A stretch of DNA of 64,000 bases from Perilla frutescens (GCA_026008535.1 BRKX01000014.1:21722694-21786693); one strand, 5' to 3'. Shown: positions 1-11,253, counted from the first letter of the stretch. Notes: a model not told the origin generated them from the sequence alone. Translations and numbers: made by a program.

Positions 1-1205
1 TTCATAGGCTAAGTCCTCATTCAGGACTATTTCTTCCTTCCTAATCACGTGTTCTGGATCAAACACGTACTTTCTTATCATTGAGACATGGAAGACATTA
101 TGAATGTCACTCAGGTTGGGTGGTAAGGCCAACCTGTAGGCTACTTCATTCACGTTCTCTAAAATCTCAAAAGGTCCAATAAATATGGGCCTTAACTTGT
201 TTCGTTTGCTAAAATGAACCACTCCTCTTGACGGAGACACTTTCAAGAACACTTTATCTCCAATGTCAAAACTGAGTTCCGTTTTTCTTTGATCTGCGTA
301 AGCCTGCTATCTATCTTGAATCTCCTTGATTTGCTGACGAATAAGCTCGATCTTCTGGACCACTTCCTGGACCATTTCAGGTCCAAGTATCCTTCTCTCT
401 CTAATTTCGTCTCAATACAAGGGTGATCTATACTTCCGTCTTAACAGGGCTTCATATGGGACCATGCCGATCGGTGACTGGTAGCTGTTGTTGTACGCAT
501 CTTTTACCAATTACAGTAGCTCCTCCCAGCTGCTTCTTTGATCAATGACTACTCCTCTAAGCATGTCTTCTAGAATCTGGATAGTCCTCTCGGACTGGCC
601 ATCTGTTTGAGGATGAAATACCGTGCTAAAATTGAGCTTTGATTCCATTGCTTCTTGTAGACTCCTCTAAAATCTTGACATAAACCTCGTATCACAATCT
701 GATATAATCGAGACCGGCACATCGTGCAATCGTACAAATTTCCTAACATACATCTGGGCTAATTGATCTAGCCCATATGTCATAATAACAACAATGAAAT
801 GTGCTGCTTTCGATAATCGATTCACGATTACCCAAATAGTGGTATCCCACCGCTTAGACTTTGGTAATCCTACCACAAAGTCCATACTACTATGATCCTA
901 CTTCCATTCAGGAATTTCTATGGGTTGGAGCAACCATAACATTTTTGATTGAAGGCTTTCACCTGCTGATAGTTCAAACACCTTTCTACGAAGGTGGCTA
1001 CTTTTCTCTCTTCATGATATTCTACTAGAAGTTCTTTTTGAGGTCTTGATACATCTTGGTGCTTTTGGGATGTGCTGTATATGGCGTGTCATGTGCTTCG
1101 CACATAATTTCCTCCTTTAGTTCTTCCTTATTTGGCACACAAAGCCTTCCTTTGAATAAGAGCGCGTTATTGGCGGCTTCCGTAAAATCTTGCGAGCTAA
1201 GACAT
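1..1205 (-). pseudogene. Ty3 chromovirus-type integrase fragment
   Basis: Read on the minus strand, this stretch gives the linker before integrase (LLFKGRLCVPNKEELKEEI near 1185-1125), the zinc-finger region with AHDTPYTAHP (about 1100-1070), the catalytic core with MDFVVGLPKS (885) and a D-rich VSIISDCDTRF segment (about 715-670), HPQTDGQSERT near 620-590, and the conserved C-terminal segment including GPFEILENV and LPPNLSDIHNVFHVSMI (about 180-80). This order is the integrase of chromovirus-type Ty3/gypsy elements, which inserts element cDNA into host DNA. Several in-frame stops and frame changes (for example near 510 and 420) break it. It continues past the left edge, so any chromodomain would lie outside. 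It does not match the Athila-like protease next to it, hence the chimera noted separately. Confidence 0.8.
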
Positions 1206-1689
1206 CCCCTACATCTAAGACAATGAAGTCAACGGGGACTATCAACCCACCTACTCTCACAAGGATATCCTCAACAATTCCCTTAGGATACCTAATAGAT
1301 TTATCAGCAAATTGCAGGCACATTGTAGTAGGTTTCAAGTTCCATAACTCTAATTGCTTAAATATAGAATAAGGCATTAAATTTATTCCTGCTCCCAAAT
1401 CTAACATCCCACATGCTTCCTTACCATTCCCCAAAGAAATTTGAAGAGTAAAGCTACCTAGATCGCCAAGTTTGAGAGGTAATTCATGCTGCAGGATTGA
1501 ACTTGCCACTTTGGGCATCAAAATTTGCTCATCTTCCCTGAATCTCTTTTTCTTTGCCACCAGCTCCTTGAAGAATTCCACATGGGCTGGCTCATTTTGG
1601 ATGATGCTCAAGAGAGGAAGATTGACGTTCACTTTTAAGAAGAGTTTGTAAAACTCTTGTAGTTGCCGTTCCTTCTTTTCATCTCTCAA
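1205..1689 (-). pseudogene. Retropepsin-like aspartic protease of Athila/Tat-type Ty3 element
   Basis: The minus-strand ORF starts at 1689 and runs 190 codons, but only about the first 160 are protease. The active-site region reads CGMLDLGAGINLMPYSIF, the plant Ty3 form DLGA.INLMP. It is followed by KPTTMCLQFADKSIRYPKGI and the DFIVLD strand, the usual order of this protease family, which cuts the Gag-Pol polyprotein. Upstream residues (EPAHVEFFKELVAKKKRF, LPLKLGDLGSFT) fit the linker seen before the protease in these elements. Near 1205 the similarity to protease stops abruptly and chromovirus sequence begins in another frame, so the expected ILGRPF segment and all of RT are missing. Confidence 0.75.
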
Positions 1690-1755
1690 CTAGCCTGGGT
1701 AAGGAATTGGAGGTTCATAGAAATTCGTGGCTCTATGTAGGGTAAGATTCTTCCC

Positions 1756-3327
1756 TTAAGCTTTCGTTTCTTCAGCCTCCCTCTTCTTGTGTTGAGGAGC
1801 CCCTTCATTTTCAAAGGCAACTTCATTCAAGTTGGGCTCTCCAACCTTGTTCTCCTCAATGCCGTCAGTTTTGAGCATAGTTATGGCATGCACTTGCTCG
1901 GGTTGGCTTGGCATTTTCCCGCTCTGCATCCATTTGGATAGATCACCAATAGTGTCTGCAACCTGACCCATTTGGGTGTTGATCTACTTAATAGAAGCTT
2001 CTATGGACTCGAATCTTTATTGAGTAGCCTTCATGAAGGCTTGCAATGTGTCTTCCAAGGATAGCCTTGCAGACTGGTTTGGTTGAGCCAGATATTGGGG
2101 AGGTCTGGGATATTGTGGGGCTTGGCTATCTCCAGCTTGTTGAGGTGGAGGTGGTTGATGAAATGGCTGAGGGTGCTGAGGTTGCTTCCAAGAAAAATTT
2201 GGATGATTTCTCCAACCCGGATTGTATGTTTAGGAGTAAGGACTGTGTTGTTGTTGAGGTTGGAATCCTTGCAAGGCATTGACTTGCTCTTGGAGATCGA
2301 GAAACTGTACTTCCTTATTGAAACTGGATTCCATCTATTTTGGACACACATTGGCTCCATGACCATAATCTCTACATACTCTATATGTCTCTAAAGCCAT
2401 AGCTTGTCGAGGTGGGCTTCTAGATGACCTCAGTATCTCCACTTGTCTAGTTAGCTCGGCTAACTGTTTGGTCACATCATAGCTAGGGTTGGCTTCGTTG
2501 ATAAAAGCTCATTTCCCCCTAGCACTCTTCTGTTGAGATGTGGTGGCCATTGTCTAAAAAATGTTAGAGACTTCTTCAGATGTGCGGCCACCTATATCTC
2601 CTTCCGCTGTATTATCCACCATATATTGAAATTTTGGGACAATCCATCATAGAAGAACTGGTTGAGCAACTCAGGTGCTAGATGGTGGTGCTGACATTGT
2701 TGTTGAAGACCCCTGAAGCGATGCCACGCTTCATGAAATGCTTCCCCCGGAGATTGGGAGAAGGTGACAATTTGAGCTCTCAAATCTTGGGTCTTCTGAT
2801 TTGAGGTATTTTACCATGAACTTCTCATACACGGCATTCCAGCTGGCTAGTGAATTTGATGGAAGAGACATGAGCCATGTCTTAGCATGATCCTTCAAAG
2901 TGTAAGGAAAGCACCTCATCTTCAATTGATCCTCGTTCAAACCTTGTAAAGGAAAGGTTTGAACCACAACATAGAACTCCCGGATGAAGTTTAAGGCATC
3001 TTCTGCGGGCATCCCATAAAAGGATGGCAATTGGTTGAAGTGGATGTTCTTCAACTCGTAATTTCTTGCGGCATCTCCAAGAACAATATAAGAAGTTGAT
3101 GCCCCTAACACGGGACGAGCAAAATCCCTCATGTTCTTTGCCACATTTGCAATGTTCTCATTGTTAATGTGGTTGACATTCATCTCCAAAAGTTGAGAGT
3201 CATCACTTGAAAAGTAGACTTCTCTCAAGATTTCTCCTTCCAAATTGGGCGCTTCAATCCTTTGTGATTTGTGAATGTTGTTAAACACGGGGGCTAGTCT
3301 CCTGTTGAGACTTTGTCGACCTTGCAT
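1756..3327 (-). pseudogene. Athila-like gag, frameshifted
   Basis: Gag forms the virus-like particle of the element. The likely start is the minus-strand ATG at 3325-3327 (MQGRQSLNRRLAP). The longer upstream ORF only translates an A/C-rich leader into a hydrophobic low-complexity stretch. The core (NYELKNIHFNQLPSFYGMP, then NFIREFY, FPYTLKDHAKTW and LNQFFYDGLSQNF) matches the retrotransposon gag domain and closely resembles the plus-strand gag at 55865-56632. Compared with that copy, a short deletion near 2800 shifts the frame after MVKY and a one-base loss near 2635 shifts it again after SQNF. The C-terminal part down to 1756 is readable only in pieces. The protease follows directly. Confidence 0.75.
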
Positions 3328-3520
3328 ACACAGTAACAAACATAAAAAGAAGATCACACGCAACTGTGGAAAAAGTAGGAAAGCTAAAAACAAAAACACA
3401 AGGAAATACACAAATACAAAACAAACACAAAAACACAAATACGGAAACAAAAACAAAAACACAAATACCAAAACAAACACAAAACAATTATAACACAAAA
3501 ATATAATACGCCTAAAGCTT

Positions 3521-3538
3521 TCCCCGGCAACGGCGCCA
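3521..3538 (-). other. Primer binding site (tRNA-Asp type) of left Athila-like element
   Basis: The minus strand reads TGGCGCCGTTGCCGGGGA two bases inside the LTR. This is the primer site reported for Athila-type elements (complementary to the 3' end of tRNA-Asp). The same 18 bases occur at 55660-55677 in the second copy. Confidence 0.85.
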
Positions 3539-3540
3539 GT

Positions 3541-5560
3541 TGATTGATTCCAGTTTGTCCTATGCAACCACTTCGATTCGGACCCGCAAGAGGACGGGGT
3601 TGATTGTAGGGCGGAGAGCTAACTCGAGTCTTGTCTCTCGAGGAAAGCTCCGTCTGGGCAATTGTCTTTTCACATTACAATTGTTAACATGCACATTAAT
3701 TTAAATGCAATCCTAAACACTTTAAACAAGAAATTGGATGGTTTTTACTAAACTACCAAATTAAAGTAAGTAAAATTAACTAGCAACACCACAATAACAA
3801 AAATTGATGAAAAGATTATGAAAAGAGCATTAGGGTGTAGATTCTCTCATTGATTTCTCTCCTAGCTTGATTCAAGTTGATTATGTTAATCCTGGACGTA
3901 CAATAGACCCCTTCAAGTGGCTTAACTTCACTTACTGTCACTGTCAATCCATTAAACCCCCATCGGCTATATCATACGAACCATTATGCTTATGTACCCA
4001 GTCCACCTAAAGACTAACAATTAGGCTTACGAAACCCGATTTATCTAACATTGAAGGAACCTAATTCGGGCTATAGAATCTCCTCTCGGTCTCATCTAGA
4101 TCTTAGCAATGCTAAGTAGTGGCCAAGTACTCAACATAAACAAGCACAATTCCAACAACAAAAAACCAACTATCACAAGCATGGATTGAAACCAAATCGA
4201 TTATCTACCCCCTAATGAACGGAATTAGCCCATCATGCTTGACACAACACAAAAATCATACAAGCTCTTCATTTTATAAATCAAAAGATAAATAAAATAC
4301 AAACTCCTACAATATTGTTTGTCTCGTCAGTTTTGGGATAATCCCCATAAATAAGCTAAGCTAAGGAAAGAAATACCAAGAAGGAGAATCCTCATGCAAG
4401 CCTATCTTCTGCGGACGACTTGGAGTTGGAATCCTTTTCTCGTGCCTCCTCCTTGAGCTTGAGCTTCTTTGCCTCTTCTCCTCATCTTCTCTCTCTCTCT
4501 GGAACTGTGGTGGTAGTGAATGGTAAAGGATGGAGAGGAAAGTTGTCAGTTTTTCCCTCCAAGTATGGAGTGAGTGGTGGAATTCTGGGGGGAGAATGCG
4601 TCCACAATCCCCCCAAGGTTGTGTTGAGAAGTTGAGGGGGAAGTTGTCAATTTTCCCATCTCCTTCCGTCTGTGTCCTCAGAATTAATGAATAGATGGAG
4701 ATGGTGGATGATTTATTGGTTGAGGAGATAGATAAGCAAAAGGTAGAGTTATTGCTTGATGGTTTCCTAACTCCTCCTACTCCTAGCTAGAACAACGTGC
4801 ATTTAATTCCCGCAGCTGGCCAAGTGGTGGAGAGCATTAAAGATCAAAACTGATGAAACACAGCTGAAACTGATCGACTGGAGCTCGAATTGATCGCGGA
4901 TGGACTGATCAAGGGAGCATGAACTGACCACCCCGCGCTCGTGGGGCTGGAGTGTTGCGCCTTCGCGGGGGTGGTCTATCGTGAGCACTGCCCCGCGGTC
5001 ATGGAAGTTGCGCACCGGCGGGGCCCTTCAGCTCCAGCTTCCGGCTTTTCTTCAGTTTGGCGCTTTCATCAGTTGGGTTTCTTTAGTTGGGAAACTTTAG
5101 CTCAGCTCTCGGTTCTTCAGCTGCAGCTCCAAGATCTTAGCTCCATCAGTTCAGTTCGTCAATCAGGAGACTCCAACTGATCCCATCAGTTGTGGCTCCA
5201 GCTCAGCTCCAAACTCTCAGCTCTCGCTTGGAATCTTCAGTTTGACCCCAAGACTGATCAGTTTGGGGTGCGACTTGAGCTCGGCAATCAATCGAGACCC
5301 CTGACCAGCTCAGCGAAGCGGGTGATTCAGGACTTGTCCACGGGCTGGAGCTTCAGTTGGGAGCTTCTCCTCTTAGCCACTTTTCTGCCATAATATCCTG
5401 CTTTTGGACACAAAAGCTCAAGTTTTGCACAAACTTGACATAACTCCCTAAAAGAGCAGAAGTGAAAGAAATGACATAAAAACATTACAAAAACACTAGA
5501 AAAACACATACAAAAGATACTAAATTCCTATGATAAAATAGGAGAAATAAACACCAATCA
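3541..5560 (-). repeat. 5' LTR of left Athila-like element
   Basis: About 2.02 kb, with TGATTG at 3541 and CAATCA ending at 5560. It is diverged but collinear with the LTR at 53716-55654: on the coding strand both share TTTAGTATCTTTTGTA near the start and the tract with TTCCTTC.A.GTTAG. It contains a GC-rich island near 4925-5030 and a CAGTTG/CAGCTG-rich tract near 5030-5330. ORFs inside it (4420-5509) are chance ORFs. Confidence 0.8.
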
Positions 5561-5901
5561 GTTACTCTCGACATCCAAAAAAAAACTATATACATTAATA
5601 TTATTAGGACCGAAAACTATAGGGAGGTTATTATTATATAGAATTTACATATAAAAAATTATTTTTTTAAAAAATAATATATATTGTATAACACTTGGAA
5701 ATGTCCCTTCATATTTTAAAAACGTGAATTTAAAAGGTGTATAAGATTCATTCATGTGCTAATGCATATACGTATCTAGGAAATGAAAAAAAAAAACTGA
5801 TGGTGCCAATGACTTAGAAGTTACAAAAAAATTAGATGAATATGAGCAAAGAATAGTTGCAGATTTGAGAAATCAGATAAAAGAACTTCCTTACAATAAC
5901 T

Positions 5902-7037
5902 GATGAGGGCGTGCCAAGCATTGAAAAACCAACCCCAAGTCGTCCCCTTGCTCACAAGCAAAGATCAAGACTAGAAGCCAATCCAGGAGATGATTGCGAA
6001 TAAGGCATGGCCATGTCTTATCTGTCAGAGGCATAGTTTGAAGAATTCGAACCCTTATGTTATATTTGGGTCTCGAATTATTTTATTTATTTTATTTAAT
6101 TATTTAGATCAGATTTTAGTTATTTTATTATGTAATTTTCGTTCCTTATTTAATTAGGTTGACTAGAATTTTAATTAAGGTAATTTCCTACCTTGAATAG
6201 AATTCTAGTTTAGGTAGTTTCCTAATAGCTTTATAGATCATATTTTCTTTATTTTTATCTCTTATTTTTGTTCTCCCCTTCACCTATATAAGGGGATCAT
6301 TGTGAACTATTTTATTCAGACTTGTTTGAATCAAAAGCGATTGCTATTTCACTTATCTCACGTGTGCGACGCACACAACACAAATCGGTTCTTGCGTAGA
6401 ATTTGTTGTTGGCACTTCAAACTTGAAATCCATTGTCTCATTCGTAATATCCAATAGTATCCGGGTTAGATAGCCATTGAAGATTGCTCCATAGGCGCGT
6501 TCTGAGTTCTCATCGATTCGGGGTTCGTTTCGGGTAATATTCATCTCTATTTTTTCATTTTTGTTTTCATTGATCTATCCACCACTTTTCCAGCACCCAT
6601 CCACGTTCCATATCATCCCTAATATCAACATAATCGTCCACCTTGCTGTACAAATCCGAAATCCACCTAGAACAGCCGATCTTCATCTTTAAACCCTAGT
6701 TTAGGCCCGAAAATCACCACTGAGCCATCTCTCAATTTACTCGTGCGTTTTACCTGATTTTTGGATATGTTGTTACTAACTCTTTAATGTACCTTGTTCT
6801 AAAATTTGAGCTTAATCTGAGTTCAATTTCTTAGGTTTCTGATCGAGTCAATTTGGGGTTAAATCGATAGTTTTGGGTTTGTTTTTGGGTTGTTTGATTA
6901 ATTCGATTTATTTGTTGATTTAGGTCAGATTGTTTAGCATAGTATTCCTTTAATTTCAGTTGGTATTTTGGGTTGAATCATTCTTATAGTTGACGTGTGT
7001 TCTTTCCTTAGCTTCCGCATATTGATTGCCCGCATCA
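5902..7037 (+). repeat. Solo LTR, 1136 bp, with ATAAC target duplication
   Basis: Begins TGATGAGGGC and ends GCCCGCATCA, so its ends are near-perfect short inverted repeats in TG...CA form. ATAAC occurs at 5897-5901 and again at 7038-7042. A TATA box (TATATAA, 6285-6291) lies just after a pyrimidine stretch, which sets the plus orientation. There is no PBS, polypurine tract or coding sequence between the duplications, so this is a solo LTR left by LTR-LTR recombination. The parent family is not identifiable from the LTR alone; Ty3-type is likely. Confidence 0.8.
6285..6291 (+). promoter_or_regulatory. TATA box of solo LTR promoter
   Basis: TATATAA within CACCTATATAAGGGGATC, a strong plant TATA context, 384 bases into the LTR. 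Confidence 0.5.
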
Positions 7038-7620
7038 ATAACTAAATGGATATGGATGTTTTTCTCGATCATCCAAATGAGCAGCAAGTAGTGTATACTT
7101 TAACCGAAGAAGATATCATTACATGAATCAAGCAAGAAACACAAGGTGATAATCCAGAGGATGATAGTATAAAAATAGAAAAAGTCTCATGTCAAGAAGC
7201 TTCAAGCATATATGTTGGACAAGTTGGAAATATTTTGGATTCAATAAGGTATTGTGTTGATGAGTTACTTCGAACGCGCAAGTTAAATGGTGAGATATTA
7301 AGCCAAAAAATTAAAGCATTGTCACATGTAACTTTAGATAAGTATTTCATACAATCTTAAGTTTAATGTAATATATGTAGTTAAATAGCTCTAGATATTT
7401 TATATAGATATTTAAATATATTTGAAATTTAATGTCATTTTATTACTATATGGAGGTAAATTTCTTAAGGATGGTCCTAAAAAAACATTGGAATATTACA
7501 ATGTAGAGGTTATTCTTATTTATAACTAATTCCGAGTTGGGACCATAACTTTTTATTACTATAAGGAGGTTATTCTTATCTAGAGTATTTATATAGAGAC
7601 TGTAGTTAATCTTATATTCT

Positions 7621-7845
7621 TAGTTATATATACTATTTATATTATAGTATATAGTTTATATAACTATAGTTTATATATTAGTTAATACGTACATATCAAT
7701 AAAAAAATTAACAAAAAATAAGACTAACATTAAATAAGCTAAACTAAGAATAATAATTAAACAAATTAAGAATTAGTAGTTTCTTAAATATTATAGAATG
7801 ATTAATTTATAAATTATCTTAATATATTGGAATATGATATGAAAT
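7621..7845. other. AT-rich stretch, nothing recognised
   Basis: About 85 percent A/T by eye, with no ORF, inverted repeat or known terminus that I can support. Confidence 0.5.
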
Positions 7846-7876
7846 AGTATTTCTCCCGTGCGATGCACGGAGATCA
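7846..7876 (-). repeat. Helitron-like 3' terminus (degenerate)
   Basis: The minus strand reads CCGTGCATCGCACGG, a hairpin, followed by GAGAAATACTAT. This matches the termini at 34032-34050 and 48721-48749 (ACGGGAGATATACTAG and ACGAGAGATACTCTAG). Here the final CTAG is CTAT, so the end is mutated. The 5' end was not found. Confidence 0.35.
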
Positions 7877-7991
7877 TTTTATGCATTTTATGTTTGAATA
7901 ATATAAATTATTTATAAATACAAATAAATATTGTTTACAAAAGTGAAGTATAAAAAATATTGAAATTGTATAAGTGATTTTTGGATATAAG

Positions 7992-8583
7992 TAGGGTGTG
8001 CAAAATTAAATCAAAACCAAAAACTAAACCAAATCGAGCTATTTAGTTAGGTTGGTTTGGTCATTTTTTCTTTAATTTTGGTTTGGTTTTGAATATTAAA
8101 ACCAAAATATAGTTTGGTTCAGTTTCGATTTAAGTAAAAAATATTTTGGTTAAAACCGACCCAACCAAAAAATATATATATATACACTATATTTATAATT
8201 TATGATTTATAATTCTAATATTAATTATATATAAAGTAATAAATTTAAAAAGTATTTATACCTAAATAATATTAGTAATTCTAATATTTAGTTTCAATTT
8301 TCTAGTTATAGAATTTTTAAAATACTTACTTATTTAATATATGGTTTGTTATCTATTGAGTGCATGTTATTCTCTTTTAATATAATTATTTCTGAAAAAA
8401 AAATCACTAAAAATTCGGTTAAAACGAAAACTAAACCAAACTAACCAAATAATCAATGTTTGGTTCGGTTCGGTTATCTATATTATTTTGGTTGATTTGG
8501 TTTGAATTTCTTTAAGAAATTTTTTATTTAATTTTGTTAGTTTAGCTCGATTTTACATTAAACCAATCATTCGCACACCCCTA
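7992..8583. mobile_element. hAT-type MITE, 592 bp
   Basis: Left end TAGGGTGTGCAAAATT; right end, reversed, TAGGGGTGTGCGAATGATTGG. Flanks are GATATAAG (7984-7991) and AATATAAG (8584-8591), an 8-bp target duplication with one mismatch. Subterminal regions carry many AACCAAA / TTTGGTT and GGTTCGGTTCGGTT motifs in inverted orientation, as hAT transposase-binding regions do. No coding sequence. Confidence 0.75.
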
Positions 8584-8780
8584 AATATAAGACAACATGA
8601 ATTAAATAATTGTCCTTGTATTGGACTTATAAGGAAGAAATATATTGTGTGCAATTTATTAATCTACAATATTTTATTTCCATCAGTTTTATTTATTGAA
8701 CATTACTAAATAATGTTATGAGCACATGTAAATAAAAAATAAAATGCATTAAAATATTATGAATTATACATATATTAAAT

Positions 8781-9361
8781 GTGACAATATGACAAAATAG
8801 CCACTTAGAAAAATAAAAAACTTTTTTTAGCTACTTTTTTTAAAATATTATTATTTTGTCCAACTTTACCATAATACCCTTGTGCGTGCACCTGCGGACT
8901 GAGTCCAGCGCGCAGGTGCTGGGCTGCCACCTAGCGCTCGCGCGCATGTCCGTCTCCCCCGCGCGCCCGTCCCCTGTGCATACGTTCCCGCCCCGCGCGA
9001 GCCCGTCCCCTGCGTGCACGTCCCCCGCGCGCTCGCCCGTCCCCTGCGCGTGTGTCCCCGCCCCACGCAAGCCCGTCCCCTGCGTGCACGTCCCCACCCC
9101 GCGTGAGCCCGTCCCCGGCGTACGTACACGCCCCTGCGCGCACGTCCCCGCCCCTTGCGCCCGTCCCCCGCGTGCGCACACCCCTGCGCGCCGGCCCCCG
9201 CCCGCACGCCCTGAGCACGAACGCCCACGCAGGGCCTGTGCGCTGAGTACAGCGCGCACGTATAGGTGTGGGGGTATTTTTGTCCAAAGTGGCTAAAATA
9301 ATAATGTTTAAATTTTAATAGCTAATTTTTTTTTCTAAGTGGCTAAAAAAAAAGTTGACCC
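8781..9361. mobile_element. Mutator-like MITE with GC-rich core
   Basis: Terminal inverted repeats of about 90 bp share the blocks TAGCCACTTAGAAAAA, TAGCTA, ATTATTATTTTGTCC (left) / ATTATTATTTTAGCCAC (right, reversed) and a run of ACC/TACCC at the inner edge. TATATTAAAT flanks both sides (8771-8780 and 9362-9371), giving the 9-10 bp duplication expected of Mutator-like elements. Between the AT-rich arms sits a strongly GC-rich repeat (separate entry). No transposase. Confidence 0.7.
8881..9265. repeat. GC-rich degenerate minisatellite in the MITE core
   Basis: Roughly three quarters G+C in an otherwise very AT-rich region. Repeated words are CGTCCCC, GCGTGCACGTCCCCG and GCGCGAGCCCGTCCCCTGCG, with an irregular spacing of about 30 bp. 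CTGAGTCCAGCGCGCA at the left edge and CTGAGTACAGCGCGCA at the right edge bracket it as a direct repeat. ORFs on both strands (8840-9296) are translations of the repeat, not genes. Confidence 0.8.
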
Positions 9362-9371
9362 TATATTAAAT

Positions 9372-10484
9372 TGATAAATAATTAAAAAAGGAAATAAAAG
9401 AAAAAGTTATTTTGATTTTTTGGAAAGATATTACTATAATGGATATTTAATTGTTTACAATGGTTTGCAGCAAAAGTAGTAAACACTTTTCTAAAATAAT
9501 TTTTTGGGTTAATTCATTCTTAGGTCGCTAAACTTTTATATACATTTTGTTCCAATCGATCCTTCAACATTTTTTTTTGGTTTAGTAGATCATTCTACTT
9601 CTATAATACATTTTCTCAAGTTCCTGTATTTTCTAGTTATATTTTGAGAGGTTCCTGGATAAATTTTTATTGTTTTAATAGCTCATTCTACTTATCTATG
9701 TGATGTCAGTTAGTCTTTATTTAATTGAACTAACAAAGTTGCTAACTTGTTTGTTGTTTAACCCAATCAATTTATTAAAAATTACTAATGAAATTTTGAT
9801 CAAATAATTAATAAAATAAAAATTAAAAGAGAACACATAATTATCTAAAATATGATAAATTATATTATGTCATAAAAGGAGGTGGATTATCTAAAAAATA
9901 AAAAAAGAATATATGAAAAATTATTCAAATTAAATTTGTATGTTATAGGTTAGAATGAAAATAAGATAGAAAATATGATTCTTTACTTTGAAGGAAGACA
10001 AAATTTTTTGGACAATTAATAAGTAAATTTTCATTTTTTTTCCTAAAAAGGTGTTTTTTTTTTTGCCGACTTCACGGGTGTAATGCATGTTGAAAAATGC
10101 AAATAATTTATAAATATAAATATATACTATTAAAAGTTGGAATGATTGCTTAAATATGAAAATGATTTTTGTAGAGCAACATGTAAATAATTAAGAATGA
10201 AGAAAATCTAAAAAATTGAAATTACGAATAGTTGAACATAAAAACATAATATAATGATTTCAAAACTGATACCCATGCTCATATGCTCTTGGAAAATTGA
10301 TTCTATTGTTCAAAGAAACTTTAAATTTTATTCGTAAGCTTATGCAATCAATTGATGTATATTTTATTTAAATGTTTTAATAGAATACCATAGTAATTTA
10401 TGTTAGTTTGAATATGAATAGAAGAGCAAAATATGATTAGAAATAAAATGAAATACCTTCAAAACGCTAACGTAGTGGCCAATA

Positions 10485-10521
<37 letters not shown>

Positions 10522-11196
10522 CTTGGTCAAAAGAAATATGTGGATAATCAAATGAAAAGAGTAAAAGTTGCACTGTATACAGTAAAAAAATTACATCATC
10601 CCGACGTACATTTTTTAGTATTTAAAACTGCATAGAGAAATCTTCTATTACAAAATGAAAAAATTTAGAAGAAAAAAGGTTAAAAATTTAAAGTTAGCAA
10701 ATTAAAAACACACCATCAAGATGAAACTTTTTGGATGATCCCGCTATTGTAAAAAATAATTGAATCAATTGACTCCAATTGACCTTCTCCTAAAATATAA
10801 AATTCAATTAATAAATATAAATTAAATAATTATTGTGATAATATTGTAGCACTAATATAAACAACAAATACAACTTAAGAATTCTCAATAGTTAATTTAT
10901 TCCAATTTCATCTTATACCTTTCAACTCATCATCCTAATAATTAAGAACACACACACACACACACTAATATGTGTGTGCGTTTGTGTGTATGAAACAAAG
11001 TCAAAGAAAAAGACAATGATAAAGGAAAAATATATAATATGATAAAAATGATTACCTCAAATAATCACGGCCATCACTCTTTCAATTTGCAACATCATAG
11101 AAATCAAATAAAAAAGATAGCCAAAAAAAAAGAAATAAATGTAATTATATTAAAAAAGACTTCAAAGAAATAGAAATGAATAAGATTTTGTAAACA

Positions 11197-11253
<57 letters not shown>

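Larger units (their letters stand above)
1..5560 (-). mobile_element. Athila-like Ty3 LTR retrotransposon, 5' part, chimeric
   Basis: Minus-strand element read from high to low coordinates: 5' LTR (3541-5560), tRNA-Asp-type primer binding site (3521-3538), gag, aspartic protease, then a chromovirus-type integrase running off the window's left edge. LTR ends are TGATTG...CAATCA. The 3' LTR is not in the window, so the target duplication (candidate GTTAC at 5561-5565) cannot be confirmed. The gag and LTR are homologous to the plus-strand copy at 53716-56632. Reverse transcriptase and RNase H are missing between protease and integrase. It is inserted in, or adjacent to, a pogo-like remnant that starts right after it. 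Confidence 0.8.
5785..7360 (+). pseudogene. pogo-like transposase C-terminal fragment, interrupted by solo LTR
   Basis: Two pieces flank the solo LTR. 5795-5901 encodes LDEYEQRIVADLRNQIKELPY. 7043-7360 encodes MDMDVFLDHPNEQQVVYTLT, then EEDII, an acidic NPEDDS stretch, VSCQEASSI, and a tail ending TLDKYFIQS. With the LTR and one ATAAC copy removed, the frame runs on from PYNN into a TAA stop and then MDMD, so the pieces were once one exon. The acidic stretch followed by a short end of the T(L/I)D.YF type resembles the tail of pogo/Tigger-type DDE transposases; the flanking termini support that. Stops at the junction and within the second piece (after EEDIIT) show it is dead. Confidence 0.5.
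5566..7620 (+). mobile_element. pogo/Lemi-like DNA transposon remnant
   Basis: Terminal-type sequences flank a transposase tail. The left part has TAGGACCGAAAACTATAGGG and GAGGTTATTATTATATAG near 5607-5640. The right part has TTGGGACCATAAC near 7544 and GGAGGTTATTCTTATCTAGAG near 7566-7585, running to TATAGAGACTGTAG. GGGACC plus repeated GAGGTTATT-AT-rich motifs ending in a CTG-like terminus are what plant pogo-type elements (Lemi, Emigrant) show at their ends. The exact termini and the TA duplication are not clear; the left end may have been cut by the Athila-like insertion. A solo LTR splits the body. Confidence 0.55.

Noticed and set aside
3281..3567. Hydrophobic Phe/Val/Leu-rich N-terminal extension of gag and its antisense ORF
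   Set aside because: It comes from an A/C-rich leader repeat before the true gag ATG at 3327; not a membrane protein.
8840..9296. Overlapping ORFs of 118-146 codons on both strands
   Set aside because: They translate a GC-rich minisatellite into Pro/Ala/Arg/Gly repeats; open in several frames at once, no start context.
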